Shown piece after piece: positions 26,322 to 34,504 of a DNA stretch of 64,000 nucleotides (positions within the stretch are counted from its first letter, which is position 1; each line of letters starts with the position of its first letter). The stretch is from Pseudomonadota bacterium (GTDB taxonomy: Bacteria; Pseudomonadota; Gammaproteobacteria; Steroidobacterales; Steroidobacteraceae). Below the pieces are notes generated by a model. That model did not search any database and was not told the DNA's origin. It saw only the letters and a list, made by a program, of their open reading frames with translations. Position numbers and translations under genes: made by a program. The DNA lies in the NCBI GenBank assembly GCA_037200975.1, contig JBBCGI010000001.1:2356001-2420000 (forward strand). The letters run 5' to 3'.

Positions 26322-27092
26322 ATGAGCTTCGAATATGTTTCTGTCGCCGATGCAATCGAGCGGCCCGGCCTGCGCATGGTGGTGGTAGGCAAGGTGCCGA
26401 GTCCCTGGGGAGAAGCGGCCAAGGGTGTTTTCCACGTCAAACGTATCCGCTGGTCCGCCGTGCGTCTGGTGTACGACGATCCCGCGCTGGCGAAATGGGC
26501 AGGGCAACTGACGGGTCCGGTAGCCGTCTACGACGACGAAGCTCCGCGCTCGGGATGGGAAGAAATCCTGACGCTCGCCGAGCGCCTGCAACCGGATCCA
26601 CCGCTGCTTCCGACGGACACCGGACTTCGCGAACAGGTATTGCTGCTGTCGCAGAAATTCTGCGGCCAGGACGGTCTCGGCTGGTTCCGCCGATTGCAGA
26701 TGGTTCACGCCGGCCTGTCGAAGAACGGCGGCTTCAACGAACGTGTCGCCGCATATCTCGGCCAGAAATACGGCTACGATCCGGCGCGTGTTGCCGAGAA
26801 CGGCGCGCGTGTCCGCACTTTGTTAGGCGAATTCGCAGCCCTGCTCAAAACCCGGCGGCCGGCCGGCGAGCCTTACTATTTCGGCGATGTGCCGACCGCC
26901 GCCGACATCTACAGCGCCACGTTCATGGCGTTCTTCAGTCCATTGCCTGGGCATCAATGCACGATGCACCCCGGCACCCGCGCGGCATTCGAGCTCGTCG
27001 ACGATGAAACACGGGCGGCGGTGGATCCCGCGCTGCTCGCACACCGGGACATGATGTACGCGCGGCATCTCGAGCTGCCGTTGTCGCTCTAA
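26322..27092 (+). CDS. Glutathione S-transferase-like protein
   Basis: 256 residues from the ATG at 26322 (MSFEYVSVADAIERPGLRMV). The N-terminal half resembles a thioredoxin-like GST domain with VPSPWGEAAKGVFHVKRIRW in the active-site region, and the C-terminal half is the helical domain (LGEFAALLKTRRPAGEPYYF, GDVPTAADIYSATFMAFFSP). Known members are uncharacterised soluble proteins; glutathione use is likely but unproven. A longer N-terminus from an ATG at 26265 is possible. Its stop overlaps the convergent LysR gene by four bases. TTG-TTA-GGC encodes a Leu-Leu-Gly at 26820. Confidence 0.85.
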   Translation: MSFEYVSVADAIERPGLRMVVVGKVPSPWGEAAKGVFHVKRIRWSAVRLVYDDPALAKWAGQLTGPVAVYDDEAPRSGWEEILTLAERLQPDPPLLPTDTGLREQVLLLSQKFCGQDGLGWFRRLQMVHAGLSKNGGFNERVAAYLGQKYGYDPARVAENGARVRTLLGEFAALLKTRRPAGEPYYFGDVPTAADIYSATFMAFFSPLPGHQCTMHPGTRAAFELVDDETRAAVDPALLAHRDMMYARHLELPLSL

Positions 27093-27991
27093 CTGCCGCG
27101 CGCCTCGCCCAGCGCCCAGTCGACGAAGGTACGCACCACCGGCCGCCGGAAATGCGCGGGCGGGGCAGTCAGGTAATAACTCCACGGCGCCATCCAGTTC
27201 TCCTGCGTGACGCGCACCAGCTGGCCGCGCGCGAGCAGCGGCGCCACGTGCGGCGCGCGCCCGATGGCGATCCCCAGCCCCGCGACCGCCGCGCCTATCA
27301 ACACGATCGAATCGCTGAACTGCGGCCCGCGACCGACGGACGCGGTCGACAACCCGGCGCGCTCGAACCAGCCACGCCAGCCCAGCCACGGCTGCTCCGG
27401 GTTGGCATCCGTGTCGTGCAACAGCGGGTAGTCGGCGAGCGCGGCGAGGTTGTCCGGCATGCGCCCGCCGCCGAACAATTGCGGGCTGGCGACCGGAAAC
27501 AGCTCCTCGCGGCACAACAGCTCACCCTGCAGTCCGCGGCCCGGCGCCGGCGCGAAGCGGATCGCGAGGTCGATGGCGTCGCGGCGGAAATCCATGAGTT
27601 GGCGCGAAGTGCGCAGCACGATGTCGATGCGCGGCGCGCAGACGCGAAAGCGATGCAGCCGCGGCAGCAGCCAGCCATTCGCGAACGCCGCGAGCGTGGT
27701 GATGGTCAACACGCCATCGGCGCGTTTGGCGCGCAGGCGGGTGGTCGATTCGCCGAGCAGGTCGAACCCCGCCGACAGCTCGGGTAGATAGTCCCGGCCC
27801 TGGTCGGTAAGCACGAGTCCGCGCGCCAGCCGCTGGAAGAGATCGGTGTCGAGATACTGTTCGAGCCGGCGCACCTGCTGGCTGACCGCGGCGGCGGACA
27901 CGCGCAGCTCCGCGGCCGCGGCCACGAAGCTGCCCAGCCGGGCGGAGGCTTCGAAAGCACGCAGGGCATTGAGTGGCGGCAGGCGGCGCAT
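27089..27991 (-). CDS. LysR-family transcriptional regulator (GcvA-like)
   Basis: 300 residues from the ATG at 27991. Winged helix-turn-helix at the N-terminus (LPPLNALRAFEASARLGSFV; AAELRVSAAAVSQQVRRLE), then the periplasmic-binding-protein-like effector domain (about 90-295) with the GcvA-type strand IDLAIRFAPAPGRGLQGELL. It is divergently transcribed from the GST gene starting at 28092, with 100 bases between, the classic arrangement for a LysR protein that controls its neighbour. The effector is unknown. The frame is open 34 codons upstream, but the initial residues chosen match other family members. Confidence 0.93.
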   Translation of the reverse strand: MRRLPPLNALRAFEASARLGSFVAAAAELRVSAAAVSQQVRRLEQYLDTDLFQRLARGLVLTDQGRDYLPELSAGFDLLGESTTRLRAKRADGVLTITTLAAFANGWLLPRLHRFRVCAPRIDIVLRTSRQLMDFRRDAIDLAIRFAPAPGRGLQGELLCREELFPVASPQLFGGGRMPDNLAALADYPLLHDTDANPEQPWLGWRGWFERAGLSTASVGRGPQFSDSIVLIGAAVAGLGIAIGRAPHVAPLLARGQLVRVTQENWMAPWSYYLTAPPAHFRRPVVRTFVDWALGEARGS

Positions 27992-28091
27992 CCAGCGCAA
28001 GAATAACTTAGCCTCAGCGAAAAACCTTGCGTGTCGCGCATTTCCGGCAGCGGCCCGATACTGCGCAGCCAGACTACCGCGGGGAACACGC

Positions 28092-28700
28092 ATGCACCTG
28101 TTCGACTATCTCGATTCCGGCAACGGCTACAAGGTGCGCCTGCTGCTCGCGCAGCTCGGCCAGAAATACGACTGGACCGACGTGGACATCGACAAGGGGC
28201 TGACGCGCACGCCGGAGTTCCTCAAGCGCAATCCAAACGGACGCATCCCGACGCTCGAGCTCGACGACGGCACCAACCTGGCCGAATCCAACGCCATCAT
28301 GTGGTACCTGGCCGAAGGTTCGCGCTTCGTGCCGGCGACGCAGCTCGGCCGCGCGCAGGTGCTGCAGTGGATGTTCTTCGAGCAGTACAGCCACGAGCCG
28401 TACGTCGCCACGCCTCGCTACCTGATGCGGCATTTTCCGGCCGACCACCCGCGCCGCGCCGAGATTCCCGCGCGCCTGGAGAAAGGCCGGGCCGCATTCG
28501 CCGTGATGGAACAGCACCTCGCCACGCGCGACTTCTTCGTGGACGACCGTTACACCATCGCCGACATTGCGTTGTATGCGTATTCACATGTCGCGCCGGA
28601 CGGTGGTCACGATCTCACTCCCTATCCACACGTGCGCAAGTGGTTAGAGCGCGTCGCGGCGCAACCCGGCCACGTAGTGCTGCTGCACAAGCCGGCGTGA
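28092..28700 (+). CDS. Glutathione S-transferase
   Basis: 202 residues: N-terminal thioredoxin fold with LFDYLDSGNGYKVRLLLAQL, the cis-Pro GRIPTLEL region and the glutathione-binding ESNAIMWYLAEGS, then a helical C-terminal domain (YTIADIALYAYSHVAPDGGH). Conjugates or isomerises electrophiles with glutathione in the cytoplasm. The active-site residue is likely Ser9 or Asn11 in the beta-class-like opening. Likely under control of the divergent LysR gene. The ATG has GGGGAACACGC in front. Confidence 0.93.
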   Translation: MHLFDYLDSGNGYKVRLLLAQLGQKYDWTDVDIDKGLTRTPEFLKRNPNGRIPTLELDDGTNLAESNAIMWYLAEGSRFVPATQLGRAQVLQWMFFEQYSHEPYVATPRYLMRHFPADHPRRAEIPARLEKGRAAFAVMEQHLATRDFFVDDRYTIADIALYAYSHVAPDGGHDLTPYPHVRKWLERVAAQPGHVVLLHKPA

Positions 28701-28964
28701 GGGAAAGCGCGCGCGTGGCGCGGATGGCGCTGGAATCACGATGTCGTCCCGGTCGTCCCACGGGTGACCGCCGCCCGGCGCGCGCACGCCGGAACCCGGG
28801 TGGCTGAGGTGGAGCGCGCCCACACCGGGCAGTGACTTATCCGGGCGTCGCCACCCGGAGACGGGTCAGAATGGGCCGCGATGCGGTTACTATCGCGTGG
28901 TCGCGCCCGGCAGACCACCCATACTCTTGCGGGCCCGATACGTACCCGGGCGCCAGAGGGATTC

Positions 28965-29423
28965 ATGCGGAAACTCCTGTTACTGAACTCCGCGCAGCAA
29001 TTCGCGGACTTCGCGTTGCTGCTGCTGCGAGTGTTCGTGGGAATTTTCCTGATCTGGGGTGTCTGGGATAACGTGGCGAGCAGCGAACGCATGCACGAAT
29101 TCGCGGAATTCCTGCGCAAACATCGCTTTCCGAGCCCCGGGATCCTGGCGCCTGTTTCCGTGTACCTGCAGCTCGCGATCGGTGCCGGGTTCATCCTGGG
29201 GATGTTCACGCGCTGGGCCGGCATTTTCTGCGCCCTCAACTTCGCCATCGCCATCGCCATGGTCGATCGCTTCGAAGGCATGCGCGGCGTGTTCCCGTCG
29301 GGTTGCCTGGTCTTCATCGGCCTGTATCTGGCGACCCATGGCGCCGGCCGTTTCTCGGTCGATGCGGCACTGCGCGCCAACGACATGCCGCGCTCAAATG
29401 GCGGAGTGCGCCTCAAGCTGTAG
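28965..29423 (+). CDS. DoxX-family membrane protein
   Basis: 152 residues from the ATG at 28965, with AGAGGG five bases upstream. Four membrane segments with typical DoxX texts: LLLRVFVGIFLIWGVWDNV, AGFILGMFTRWAGIFCALNF and the final GLYLATHGAGRFSVDAAL. DoxX proteins are small inner-membrane subunits whose relatives couple to quinol or thiosulfate oxidation, sulfide detoxification or DoxX-like redox complexes; the electron partner is not visible here. It stands 265 bases after the GST gene and 35 before the CYTH gene. That upstream gap carries GC-rich inverted repeats but nothing I can name. Confidence 0.87.
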   Translation: MRKLLLLNSAQQFADFALLLLRVFVGIFLIWGVWDNVASSERMHEFAEFLRKHRFPSPGILAPVSVYLQLAIGAGFILGMFTRWAGIFCALNFAIAIAMVDRFEGMRGVFPSGCLVFIGLYLATHGAGRFSVDAALRANDMPRSNGGVRLKL

Positions 29424-29458
29424 GCCGGCCAAGGCCCGGGAAACACAGGCAGCCACGG

Positions 29459-29977
29459 ATGGCCCGTAACATCGAGATCAAGGCGCGTATCGAAAACGTG
29501 GCCGTGCTCAAACCCCTGGTGGCCGGGATCGCCTCGGAAGGTCCTCTCGAGATCGCGCAGGACGACACCTTCTTCACCTGCGACACGGGCCGCCTCAAGC
29601 TGCGCGCCTTCTCCAACGACTCCGGCGAACTTATTTTCTACCGGCGAGTGAACCAGACGGGACCGAAGGAGTCGTTCTATCTACGGTCCCCCACTTCTTC
29701 ACCAGAGACACTTCGTGAATCGCTTTCGCTGGCCTACGGACAAATCGGTCGCATCCGCAAGTACCGCACTCTCTTCCTGGTCGGGCGTACCCGCGTTCAC
29801 CTGGACCGCGTCGAGGGTCTCGGCCATTTTCTCGAGCTCGAAGTCATGCTGGTGGACGATGAGCCGGCAGAACAGGGCGTTCGAGAAGCAAGCGACCTCA
29901 TGGATCGGCTCGGGATTCAACCCGGGCAGCTGATCGAAGGCGCCTACCTCGATTTGCTGCTGGCGCAGCAGGCCTGA
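29459..29977 (+). CDS. CYTH-domain protein (class IV adenylate cyclase-like)
   Basis: 172 residues, ATG at 29459. N-terminal ARNIEIKARIENV holds the characteristic ExK of the CYTH tunnel; the second strand set includes GRLKLRAF and FYRRVNQTGPKESFY; and YGQIGRIRKYRTLFLVGRTR with VHLDRVEGLGHFLELEV carries the Arg/Lys-lined tunnel and the metal-binding Glu residues. CYTH enzymes hydrolyse or cyclise triphosphates (class IV adenylate cyclase CyaB, thiamine triphosphatase, inorganic triphosphatase). This one is of the CyaB-like branch, but the substrate is uncertain. CTATCTAC occurs at 29677. Confidence 0.88.
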   Translation: MARNIEIKARIENVAVLKPLVAGIASEGPLEIAQDDTFFTCDTGRLKLRAFSNDSGELIFYRRVNQTGPKESFYLRSPTSSPETLRESLSLAYGQIGRIRKYRTLFLVGRTRVHLDRVEGLGHFLELEVMLVDDEPAEQGVREASDLMDRLGIQPGQLIEGAYLDLLLAQQA

Positions 29978-30079
29978 AAGACTTCTCCCGCTGACCCTCC
30001 ACGGGGACAATGGCCCGTGCAATGGAACCGGCTGCGCGTCTGCCGGTCATCTGTTGTGGCTGACAAGGGAGCAACTCGA

Positions 30080-31132
30080 ATGAAAGCATGGAGCCTGGGG
30101 CTGATCGTGGCCACGGCTGCGTCGGGCAGCAGTGCGTTCTATCTGTGGAGTGAATTGCAGAACGAGCGCGCTCGCGCCGCGCAGGTCGAAGCGCACAGTG
30201 CGGAACTCAACGCCCGCATCGCGGAGCTCGAAAAGGCGCGCGGGGCATTCAGCGCGCGAGTTTTCGTGGCCGCCAACACCTTCGGCGGGCGCGTCGCGGG
30301 CGAACCCGGCAAGCCGCCGGCGCCCGCCTCCGGCTCCACGGTGAGCGAGGCCGACGGGCCAAAGATGTCCCCCTGGTCGGCCCGGCCGTTACCGCAGCGT
30401 TCCGAGGCCATGCAGAAAATGATGCGAGCGCAGACCAGGGCGCACAACAAGCGCTTGTACGGCGACGTGGGTTCGGCGCTCGGCTTGAGCAAGGACCAGA
30501 CTAACAAGCTCATCGACCTGATCACCGACCAGCAGACAGGTTCGCTCGAGCCGTTCCGCGAAGGGCAGGAAGCGGTGGACTTTCAGAATGCGTGGGCCGA
30601 GAAGCAGCGCAGGCTGCAGTCCGAGATCGACGCACTCATCGGCGACGACAATGTCGCATCGCTGCAGGAGTATCAGAAGTCGCTGCCCGCCCGGGCGGAG
30701 CTCGAAATGCTCTCGCGCCAGCTCGAAGGCTACGATGCCCCGCTCAACGAAGATCAACGCAAGCGCCTGCTGAAGGCGATGGCGGAAGAACGCGATCGCG
30801 TGCCCGCCCCCGACTATGCCGACGGCATGGACATGGAAGAATTCCAGAAGACCCGCATGGCCTGGGAAGAGGATTACAACGACCGCGTCGCGTCGCAGGC
30901 GCGCGGCATCCTCAGCACCGAACAGAACAACGCCTACACGGAATATCAGCAGGCGCAGAAAGACATGCGCGCGCAGTTCGGCATGGCGATGCCGGCGGGG
31001 CCCCGCCGCGTCATGCGTGGCGTCACCAACGGCAACGTGACGTTTACCAGCGCGGCGCCTGTGGGCGGGGCGATCATGTCCGCCGAAGCGGTGTACATCA
31101 ACGCGCCGCCCGAACCCGAAAAGAAGCCGTGA
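30080..31132 (+). CDS. Membrane-anchored helical protein of unknown function
   Basis: 350 residues from the ATG at 30080, following AGGGAGCAACTCGA (good ribosome site). One N-terminal membrane segment (LGLIVATAASGSSAFYLW) anchors a largely helical periplasmic or cytoplasmic region. Residues 25-50 (ELQNERARAAQVEAHSAELN) form a coiled coil. The middle holds ALGLSKDQTNKLIDLITDQQ, with Ser/Glu/Gln-rich helices resembling those of Spy/CpxP-type chaperones, but no LTxxQ signature is plain. Members seem confined to relatives of this organism. Function unknown. Confidence 0.7.
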   Translation: MKAWSLGLIVATAASGSSAFYLWSELQNERARAAQVEAHSAELNARIAELEKARGAFSARVFVAANTFGGRVAGEPGKPPAPASGSTVSEADGPKMSPWSARPLPQRSEAMQKMMRAQTRAHNKRLYGDVGSALGLSKDQTNKLIDLITDQQTGSLEPFREGQEAVDFQNAWAEKQRRLQSEIDALIGDDNVASLQEYQKSLPARAELEMLSRQLEGYDAPLNEDQRKRLLKAMAEERDRVPAPDYADGMDMEEFQKTRMAWEEDYNDRVASQARGILSTEQNNAYTEYQQAQKDMRAQFGMAMPAGPRRVMRGVTNGNVTFTSAAPVGGAIMSAEAVYINAPPEPEKKP

Positions 31133-31276
31133 CCTCGTCACCCCGCCCGGGGGTGTGCCGATCCGACGTGCCGGGCATACACTCCCGGTGTTTCGAAAGA
31201 CGGCGGGACGGTGGCAGCTGGCGCGCGACGCGAACCTGTTGACGCCGGCCGGCAACTAACTACAGGGAGGGGCGAT

Positions 31277-31621
31277 ATGGTCCATCGCGGCGCCTGCCAT
31301 TGCGGCAAGGTCACCATCGAAGTCGAAGGCGAGATTGCCGGGGTCATCTCGTGCAACTGCTCCATCTGCCAGAAGCGCGGTTCGTTGTTGTGGTTCGTGC
31401 CGCGAGACAAGATGAAGCTGACAGGTGAGACGGAGCTGACCACCTACACTTTCAACAAACACGTCATCAAGCACCGCTTCTGCAAGACCTGCGGCATCCT
31501 CTCCTTCGGCGAAGGTGTCGACCCCAAGGGCAACAAGATGGCGGCGGTCAATGTCCGCGTGCTCGACGGGATCGAGCTCGAAAAGATCCCGGTGCAGCAC
31601 TTCAACGGCCGGGCGATGTAA
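31277..31621 (+). CDS. GFA-family zinc protein (CENP-V/GFA domain), copy 1
   Basis: 114 residues; ATG preceded by GGGAGGGGCGAT. A single GFA domain with conserved Cys residues: GACHCGKVTIE, SCNCSICQKRG and FCKTCGIL, which bind two structural zinc ions. The founding member was described as a glutathione-dependent formaldehyde-activating enzyme, but most family members have no proven activity. A second copy is encoded at 33223. The preceding intergenic bases include CTAACTAC (31256). Confidence 0.92.
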   Translation: MVHRGACHCGKVTIEVEGEIAGVISCNCSICQKRGSLLWFVPRDKMKLTGETELTTYTFNKHVIKHRFCKTCGILSFGEGVDPKGNKMAAVNVRVLDGIELEKIPVQHFNGRAM

Positions 31622-31627
31622 GTCCGC

Positions 31628-32002
31628 TTGGATCGGCTGCTCTATATTTTCGCCGGCGTGGCCGGCTTCGTGGGTGTCGCGCTCGGGGCGTTCGCGGCGC
31701 ATGGGCTGAAGTCACGGCTCGCACCAGATCTTCTCGCGATTTTCGAAACGGCTGTGCGGTACCAGATGTACCACGTGTTCGCGATCGTCGCGGCCGCCTG
31801 GGCCTGGGCGCGGTGGCAGAACAAGGCCTTTGCGGTTGCCGGGTGGATGTTCATCGTCGGCATCGTCATTTTCTCCGGCAGTCTCTATCTACTGGCGTTG
31901 ACCGGGACGCGATGGCTGGGCGCCATCGCGCCGTTCGGCGGTCTGGCATTCCTGACCGGCTGGTTGTGTCTGGCCATCGGCGCGATCCGTGCGCCGCGCT
32001 GA
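31628..32002 (+). CDS. DUF423 family small membrane protein (YgdD-like)
   Basis: 124 residues, TTG start six bases after the preceding stop. Four membrane segments; the family opening is YIFAGVAGFVGVALGAFAAH, followed by HGLKSRLAPDLLAIFETAVR and YQMYHVFAIV, and the C-terminal PFGGLAFLTGWLCLAIGAIR. Known members (E. coli YgdD) are inner-membrane proteins of unknown biochemical role, often near gcvA or cysteine genes. No specific function can be assigned. CTATCTAC is at 31885. Confidence 0.93.
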   Translation: MDRLLYIFAGVAGFVGVALGAFAAHGLKSRLAPDLLAIFETAVRYQMYHVFAIVAAAWAWARWQNKAFAVAGWMFIVGIVIFSGSLYLLALTGTRWLGAIAPFGGLAFLTGWLCLAIGAIRAPR

Positions 32003-32195
32003 CGCAATTCTTCTATCCTCGCAGCCGTGACGTGAGGACTGCTAGATGGATTTTGCGCGCAGCGCCAGCGACGCGCGCGGAAGTTCGACTACCAGCGCTG
32101 CAGATTGGGGTGTATCCGGCTGTGATGCCGGGTGTCCGCGGGTTTCGCGCCCGCTGGCCCTGTCTGGCGCCCAGGTGCGTGACTAAGATGCGCGG

Positions 32196-32819
32196 ATGAT
32201 CTTCTACGACTACTACGCAGACGTTCCCGATGCGGTCCTGCGCGAATTCGTCTCCGGACAGGAATTGGGCCGGTTCGTCACCGTGAGCGCCGACGGCCAG
32301 CCGCACATCGGGCTGTATCCGTTCCTGTTCCTCGGCGAGACCGTCGAAATCCACCTGCATCGCGATGACGAACAGTTGACGGATCTGCTTACTAACAAGA
32401 AATGCGCATTCGAGGTGGACGAGATCCACGGCACCATCCCTTCCAACTGGATCCACGCGACCAACGCGATGTTCGCGACCGCCTATCACCGCGTGGTGAT
32501 CTTCGAGTGCGACGCGGTGGTGTCCGAAGATGCGGAAGTGCTCGCCGCGCAGCAGCAGCGGCTCATGGCGCACTATCAGCCGGCGGGCGGGCACACGCCG
32601 GTGAGCACCGCGCATGCCATGTATCGCGGGCCGTTCAAGGAAATCCGCGCATTGACGCTGACGGTGCGCGCGCGCAAGGTGAAGTGGAAGCTCGCGCAAA
32701 ACCGGACCCGCGAGCAACGTGAGAAGCTCATCGCGGAGCTGCGAAAACGCGGCCGGCCCAGCGATGCCGGTGCGGCGGATGCCTTGCAATGGACACTGGA
32801 TCACGAAGCGAAACGCTGA
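32196..32819 (+). CDS. FMN-binding PaiB-like protein
   Basis: 207 residues, ATG at 32196. A split-barrel FMN-binding fold related to pyridoxamine 5'-phosphate oxidase and the Bacillus PaiB protein: FVSGQELGRFVTVSADGQPH, then HLHRDDEQLTDLLTNKKCAF and an Asn-Trp-Ile-His element (IPSNWIHATNAMFATAYHR), with the C-terminal helical KWKLAQNRTREQREKLIAEL matching the PaiB tail. PaiB has been called a negative regulator of sporulation and protease genes; in proteobacteria the role is undefined and may be reductive. It overlaps the next gene by 31 bases. Confidence 0.85.
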   Translation: MIFYDYYADVPDAVLREFVSGQELGRFVTVSADGQPHIGLYPFLFLGETVEIHLHRDDEQLTDLLTNKKCAFEVDEIHGTIPSNWIHATNAMFATAYHRVVIFECDAVVSEDAEVLAAQQQRLMAHYQPAGGHTPVSTAHAMYRGPFKEIRALTLTVRARKVKWKLAQNRTREQREKLIAELRKRGRPSDAGAADALQWTLDHEAKR

Positions 32820-33226
32820 CCGCGGTGCCGTGGCATCGCGCCGTCGTGGTGTGGATGGGCTTCATGCTGGTCGAGACCGCACACGGCGCGGTGCGTGAGA
32901 TGTTCATTGCTCCCGTGATCGGCGGGTTACGCGCCCGACAGATGGGCGTTCCCGTGGGTTGCGTCATCATCTTCGCCGTCGCGTGGTTCACCTCGCGCTG
33001 GCTGGGCGCGCGCACGCGGCGCCAGCAGCTCATCGTCGGCGGGTTGTGGGTCGTTCTCACTCTGGTGTTCGAATTCTCGATCGGCCGGGCGGTGGGTACG
33101 CCATGGGATCGACTGCTCTCCGACTACAATCCGGCCAGAGGCGGCCTGATGTTGTTGGGGTTGGCGTTCATGTTCGTGACACCCATGCTGGTGGCGCGCC
33201 CACACTTACGGGATTCATCGAAATGA
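32789..33226 (+). CDS. Four-helix membrane protein of unknown function
   Basis: 145 residues; the ATG lies inside the end of the previous gene (31-base overlap). Four membrane segments are visible (about 20-40, 52-72, 82-102 and 118-138; VGCVIIFAVAWFTSRWLGAR, GLMLLGLAFMFVTPMLVA). Sequence such as ETAHGAVREMFIAPVIGGLR between helices 1 and 2 appears conserved-looking, but I cannot name the family. Its stop overlaps the GFA gene by four bases (ATGA), so PaiB-like, this protein and GFA copy 2 are likely one translationally coupled unit. Confidence 0.72.
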   Translation: MDTGSRSETLTAVPWHRAVVVWMGFMLVETAHGAVREMFIAPVIGGLRARQMGVPVGCVIIFAVAWFTSRWLGARTRRQQLIVGGLWVVLTLVFEFSIGRAVGTPWDRLLSDYNPARGGLMLLGLAFMFVTPMLVARPHLRDSSK

Positions 33227-33609
33227 TCAAACACCAGGGCGGCTGCCATTGCGGCCGCGTCCGTTTCGAGGTGGACGCGCCGGCCGAGCTCATCATCGAC
33301 GACTGCAATTGTTCGATGTGCAACCGCACCGGCTTTCTGCACCTCATCGTGCCCGCGGATCGATTCAGGCTGCTGCGGGGCGAGGACGCGCTGACGAACT
33401 ACACGTTCAACACCGGGACCGCGAAACATCTCTTCTGCTCGACCTGCGGCATCAAGTCGTTCTACGTGCCGCGCTCGCATCCCGATGGTTTCAGCGTGAA
33501 CGCGCGTTGCATCGATTCGGACACGATCAAGAGCATGAAGATCAACGCCGTTGACGGCCGCAACTGGGAGAAACATTACCCGGCCGGGCGCGGAGAGTTC
33601 GTCGCGTAG
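33223..33609 (+). CDS. GFA-family zinc protein, copy 2
   Basis: 128 residues with ATG overlapping the previous stop. Zinc-binding Cys pattern: GGCHCGRVRFEVD, DCNCSMCNRTGF and FCSTCGIK. Shares the fold with the protein at 31277 but differs in the C-terminal half, so it is a paralogue rather than a recent duplicate. The stop codon (33607-33609) overlaps the first two bases of the repeat element at 33608. Activity toward S-hydroxymethylglutathione is not proven for such single-domain proteins. Confidence 0.92.
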   Translation: MIKHQGGCHCGRVRFEVDAPAELIIDDCNCSMCNRTGFLHLIVPADRFRLLRGEDALTNYTFNTGTAKHLFCSTCGIKSFYVPRSHPDGFSVNARCIDSDTIKSMKINAVDGRNWEKHYPAGRGEFVA

Positions 33610-33699
33610 TGGTGCCGGGGTGCAATTCTCGTAATTGAGCCGGCGTATGTACAAGAGCGACCGTCTGCTCAATTACGAGAATTGCACCCCGGCACCACT
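33608..33699. repeat. Long inverted repeat (GTGGTGCCGGGGTGCAATTC family, copy 2)
   Basis: Perfect 33-base arms at 33608-33640 and 33667-33699 with a 26-base loop. Thirty-one arm bases equal those of the copy at 13165-13254; only the loop differs, though both loops contain GTACAAG. The element begins within the stop codon of the GFA gene and ends seven bases from the gloB stop, again between convergent genes. Confidence 0.93.
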
Positions 33700-33706
33700 C
33701 CCTTCC

Positions 33707-34498
33707 TCACCACTTGTTGCGCAGCTCGCGGAGCTTCACGAACACCGTGCGCGCATCCGGGCTCTCGCCGATGCCGGGAAACTTTTCCCGCAGGCGCGCG
33801 ATGATCTCGGGATTCTGCAGGCGCAGGAACGCGTTGACGCGTTTCTCCTCACCGAGTGTGGTGATACGCGCCGACGCCGGGTCCTGCGCGCGGGCCGTGG
33901 CATACGCCTTGGCCGCATCCACATTGCCCGGCTCGCGATCGAGCGTGAATGCCAGATTGCGTGCCATGTATTCATGCCCGGGATACACGCGCGTCCCTTC
34001 CGGCAGCTTCGCGAGCTGGTTCACGAACGTCTCGTATAACAACCCGGGATCGCCGCCGTTGTGGCAATTGCCCGCGCCGGCATTGAACAACGTGTCGCCG
34101 CAGAACAGCGCTGGCGCATCGCAATGCGCCAGCACGCAGACATGCGCGCGTGTATGCCCCGGCGTATCGAGCGCCTCGAGCTCCACGGTCTTGCCGACCT
34201 TGATGACGTCGCCGCGCGCGAGCCCCCTATCTACCCCGCCGATCACGCCCGCCGCGCCGGCATGCGCCAGCACCTTCGCGCCGGTCGCCGCGACCACCGC
34301 CGCATTCCCCGCGGTGTGATCGAGATGTTCGTGGGTATTGAGAACCTGCGTGATCGTGAAGTTGTGCGCGCGCGCCGCATCGAGGCATTGCCGCGCATCC
34401 AGCGGATCGACGATGAGTGCCTCACCGCTCTGCGAACAGGCGATGAGGTATTGGAAATTGCGTAACTCGTTCGCGGCCCAGATTCTTTCGATCAGCAT
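33707..34498 (-). CDS. gloB: Metallo-beta-lactamase fold hydrolase, glyoxalase II-like (GloB)
   Basis: 263 residues. The binuclear metal motif THEHLDH near residues 54-60, the LDTPGHTRAHVC block, FCGDTLFNAGAGNC and YPGHEYMARNLAF match hydroxyacylglutathione hydrolase, which releases D-lactate from S-lactoylglutathione in methylglyoxal detoxification. The C-terminal substrate-binding part (EEKRVNAFLRLQNPEIIARL) is also present, as in true GloB. Cytoplasmic. It starts six bases after the stop of the histidine kinase gene upstream, so the two are probably co-transcribed. CTATCTAC is at 34227. Confidence 0.92.
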   Translation of the reverse strand: MLIERIWAANELRNFQYLIACSQSGEALIVDPLDARQCLDAARAHNFTITQVLNTHEHLDHTAGNAAVVAATGAKVLAHAGAAGVIGGVDRGLARGDVIKVGKTVELEALDTPGHTRAHVCVLAHCDAPALFCGDTLFNAGAGNCHNGGDPGLLYETFVNQLAKLPEGTRVYPGHEYMARNLAFTLDREPGNVDAAKAYATARAQDPASARITTLGEEKRVNAFLRLQNPEIIARLREKFPGIGESPDARTVFVKLRELRNKW

Positions 34499-34504
34499 TT
34501 CACT

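Noticed and set aside
28701-28964. Possible gene on the minus strand in the gap before the DoxX gene
   Set aside because: The frame is Arg/Pro-rich and mostly antisense to DoxX. The gap has only GC-rich inverted repeats.
32046-32186. 46-codon ORF between the DUF423 and PaiB-like genes
   Set aside because: Composition is Ser/Ala/Arg/Gly-rich without a ribosome site or any recognisable feature.
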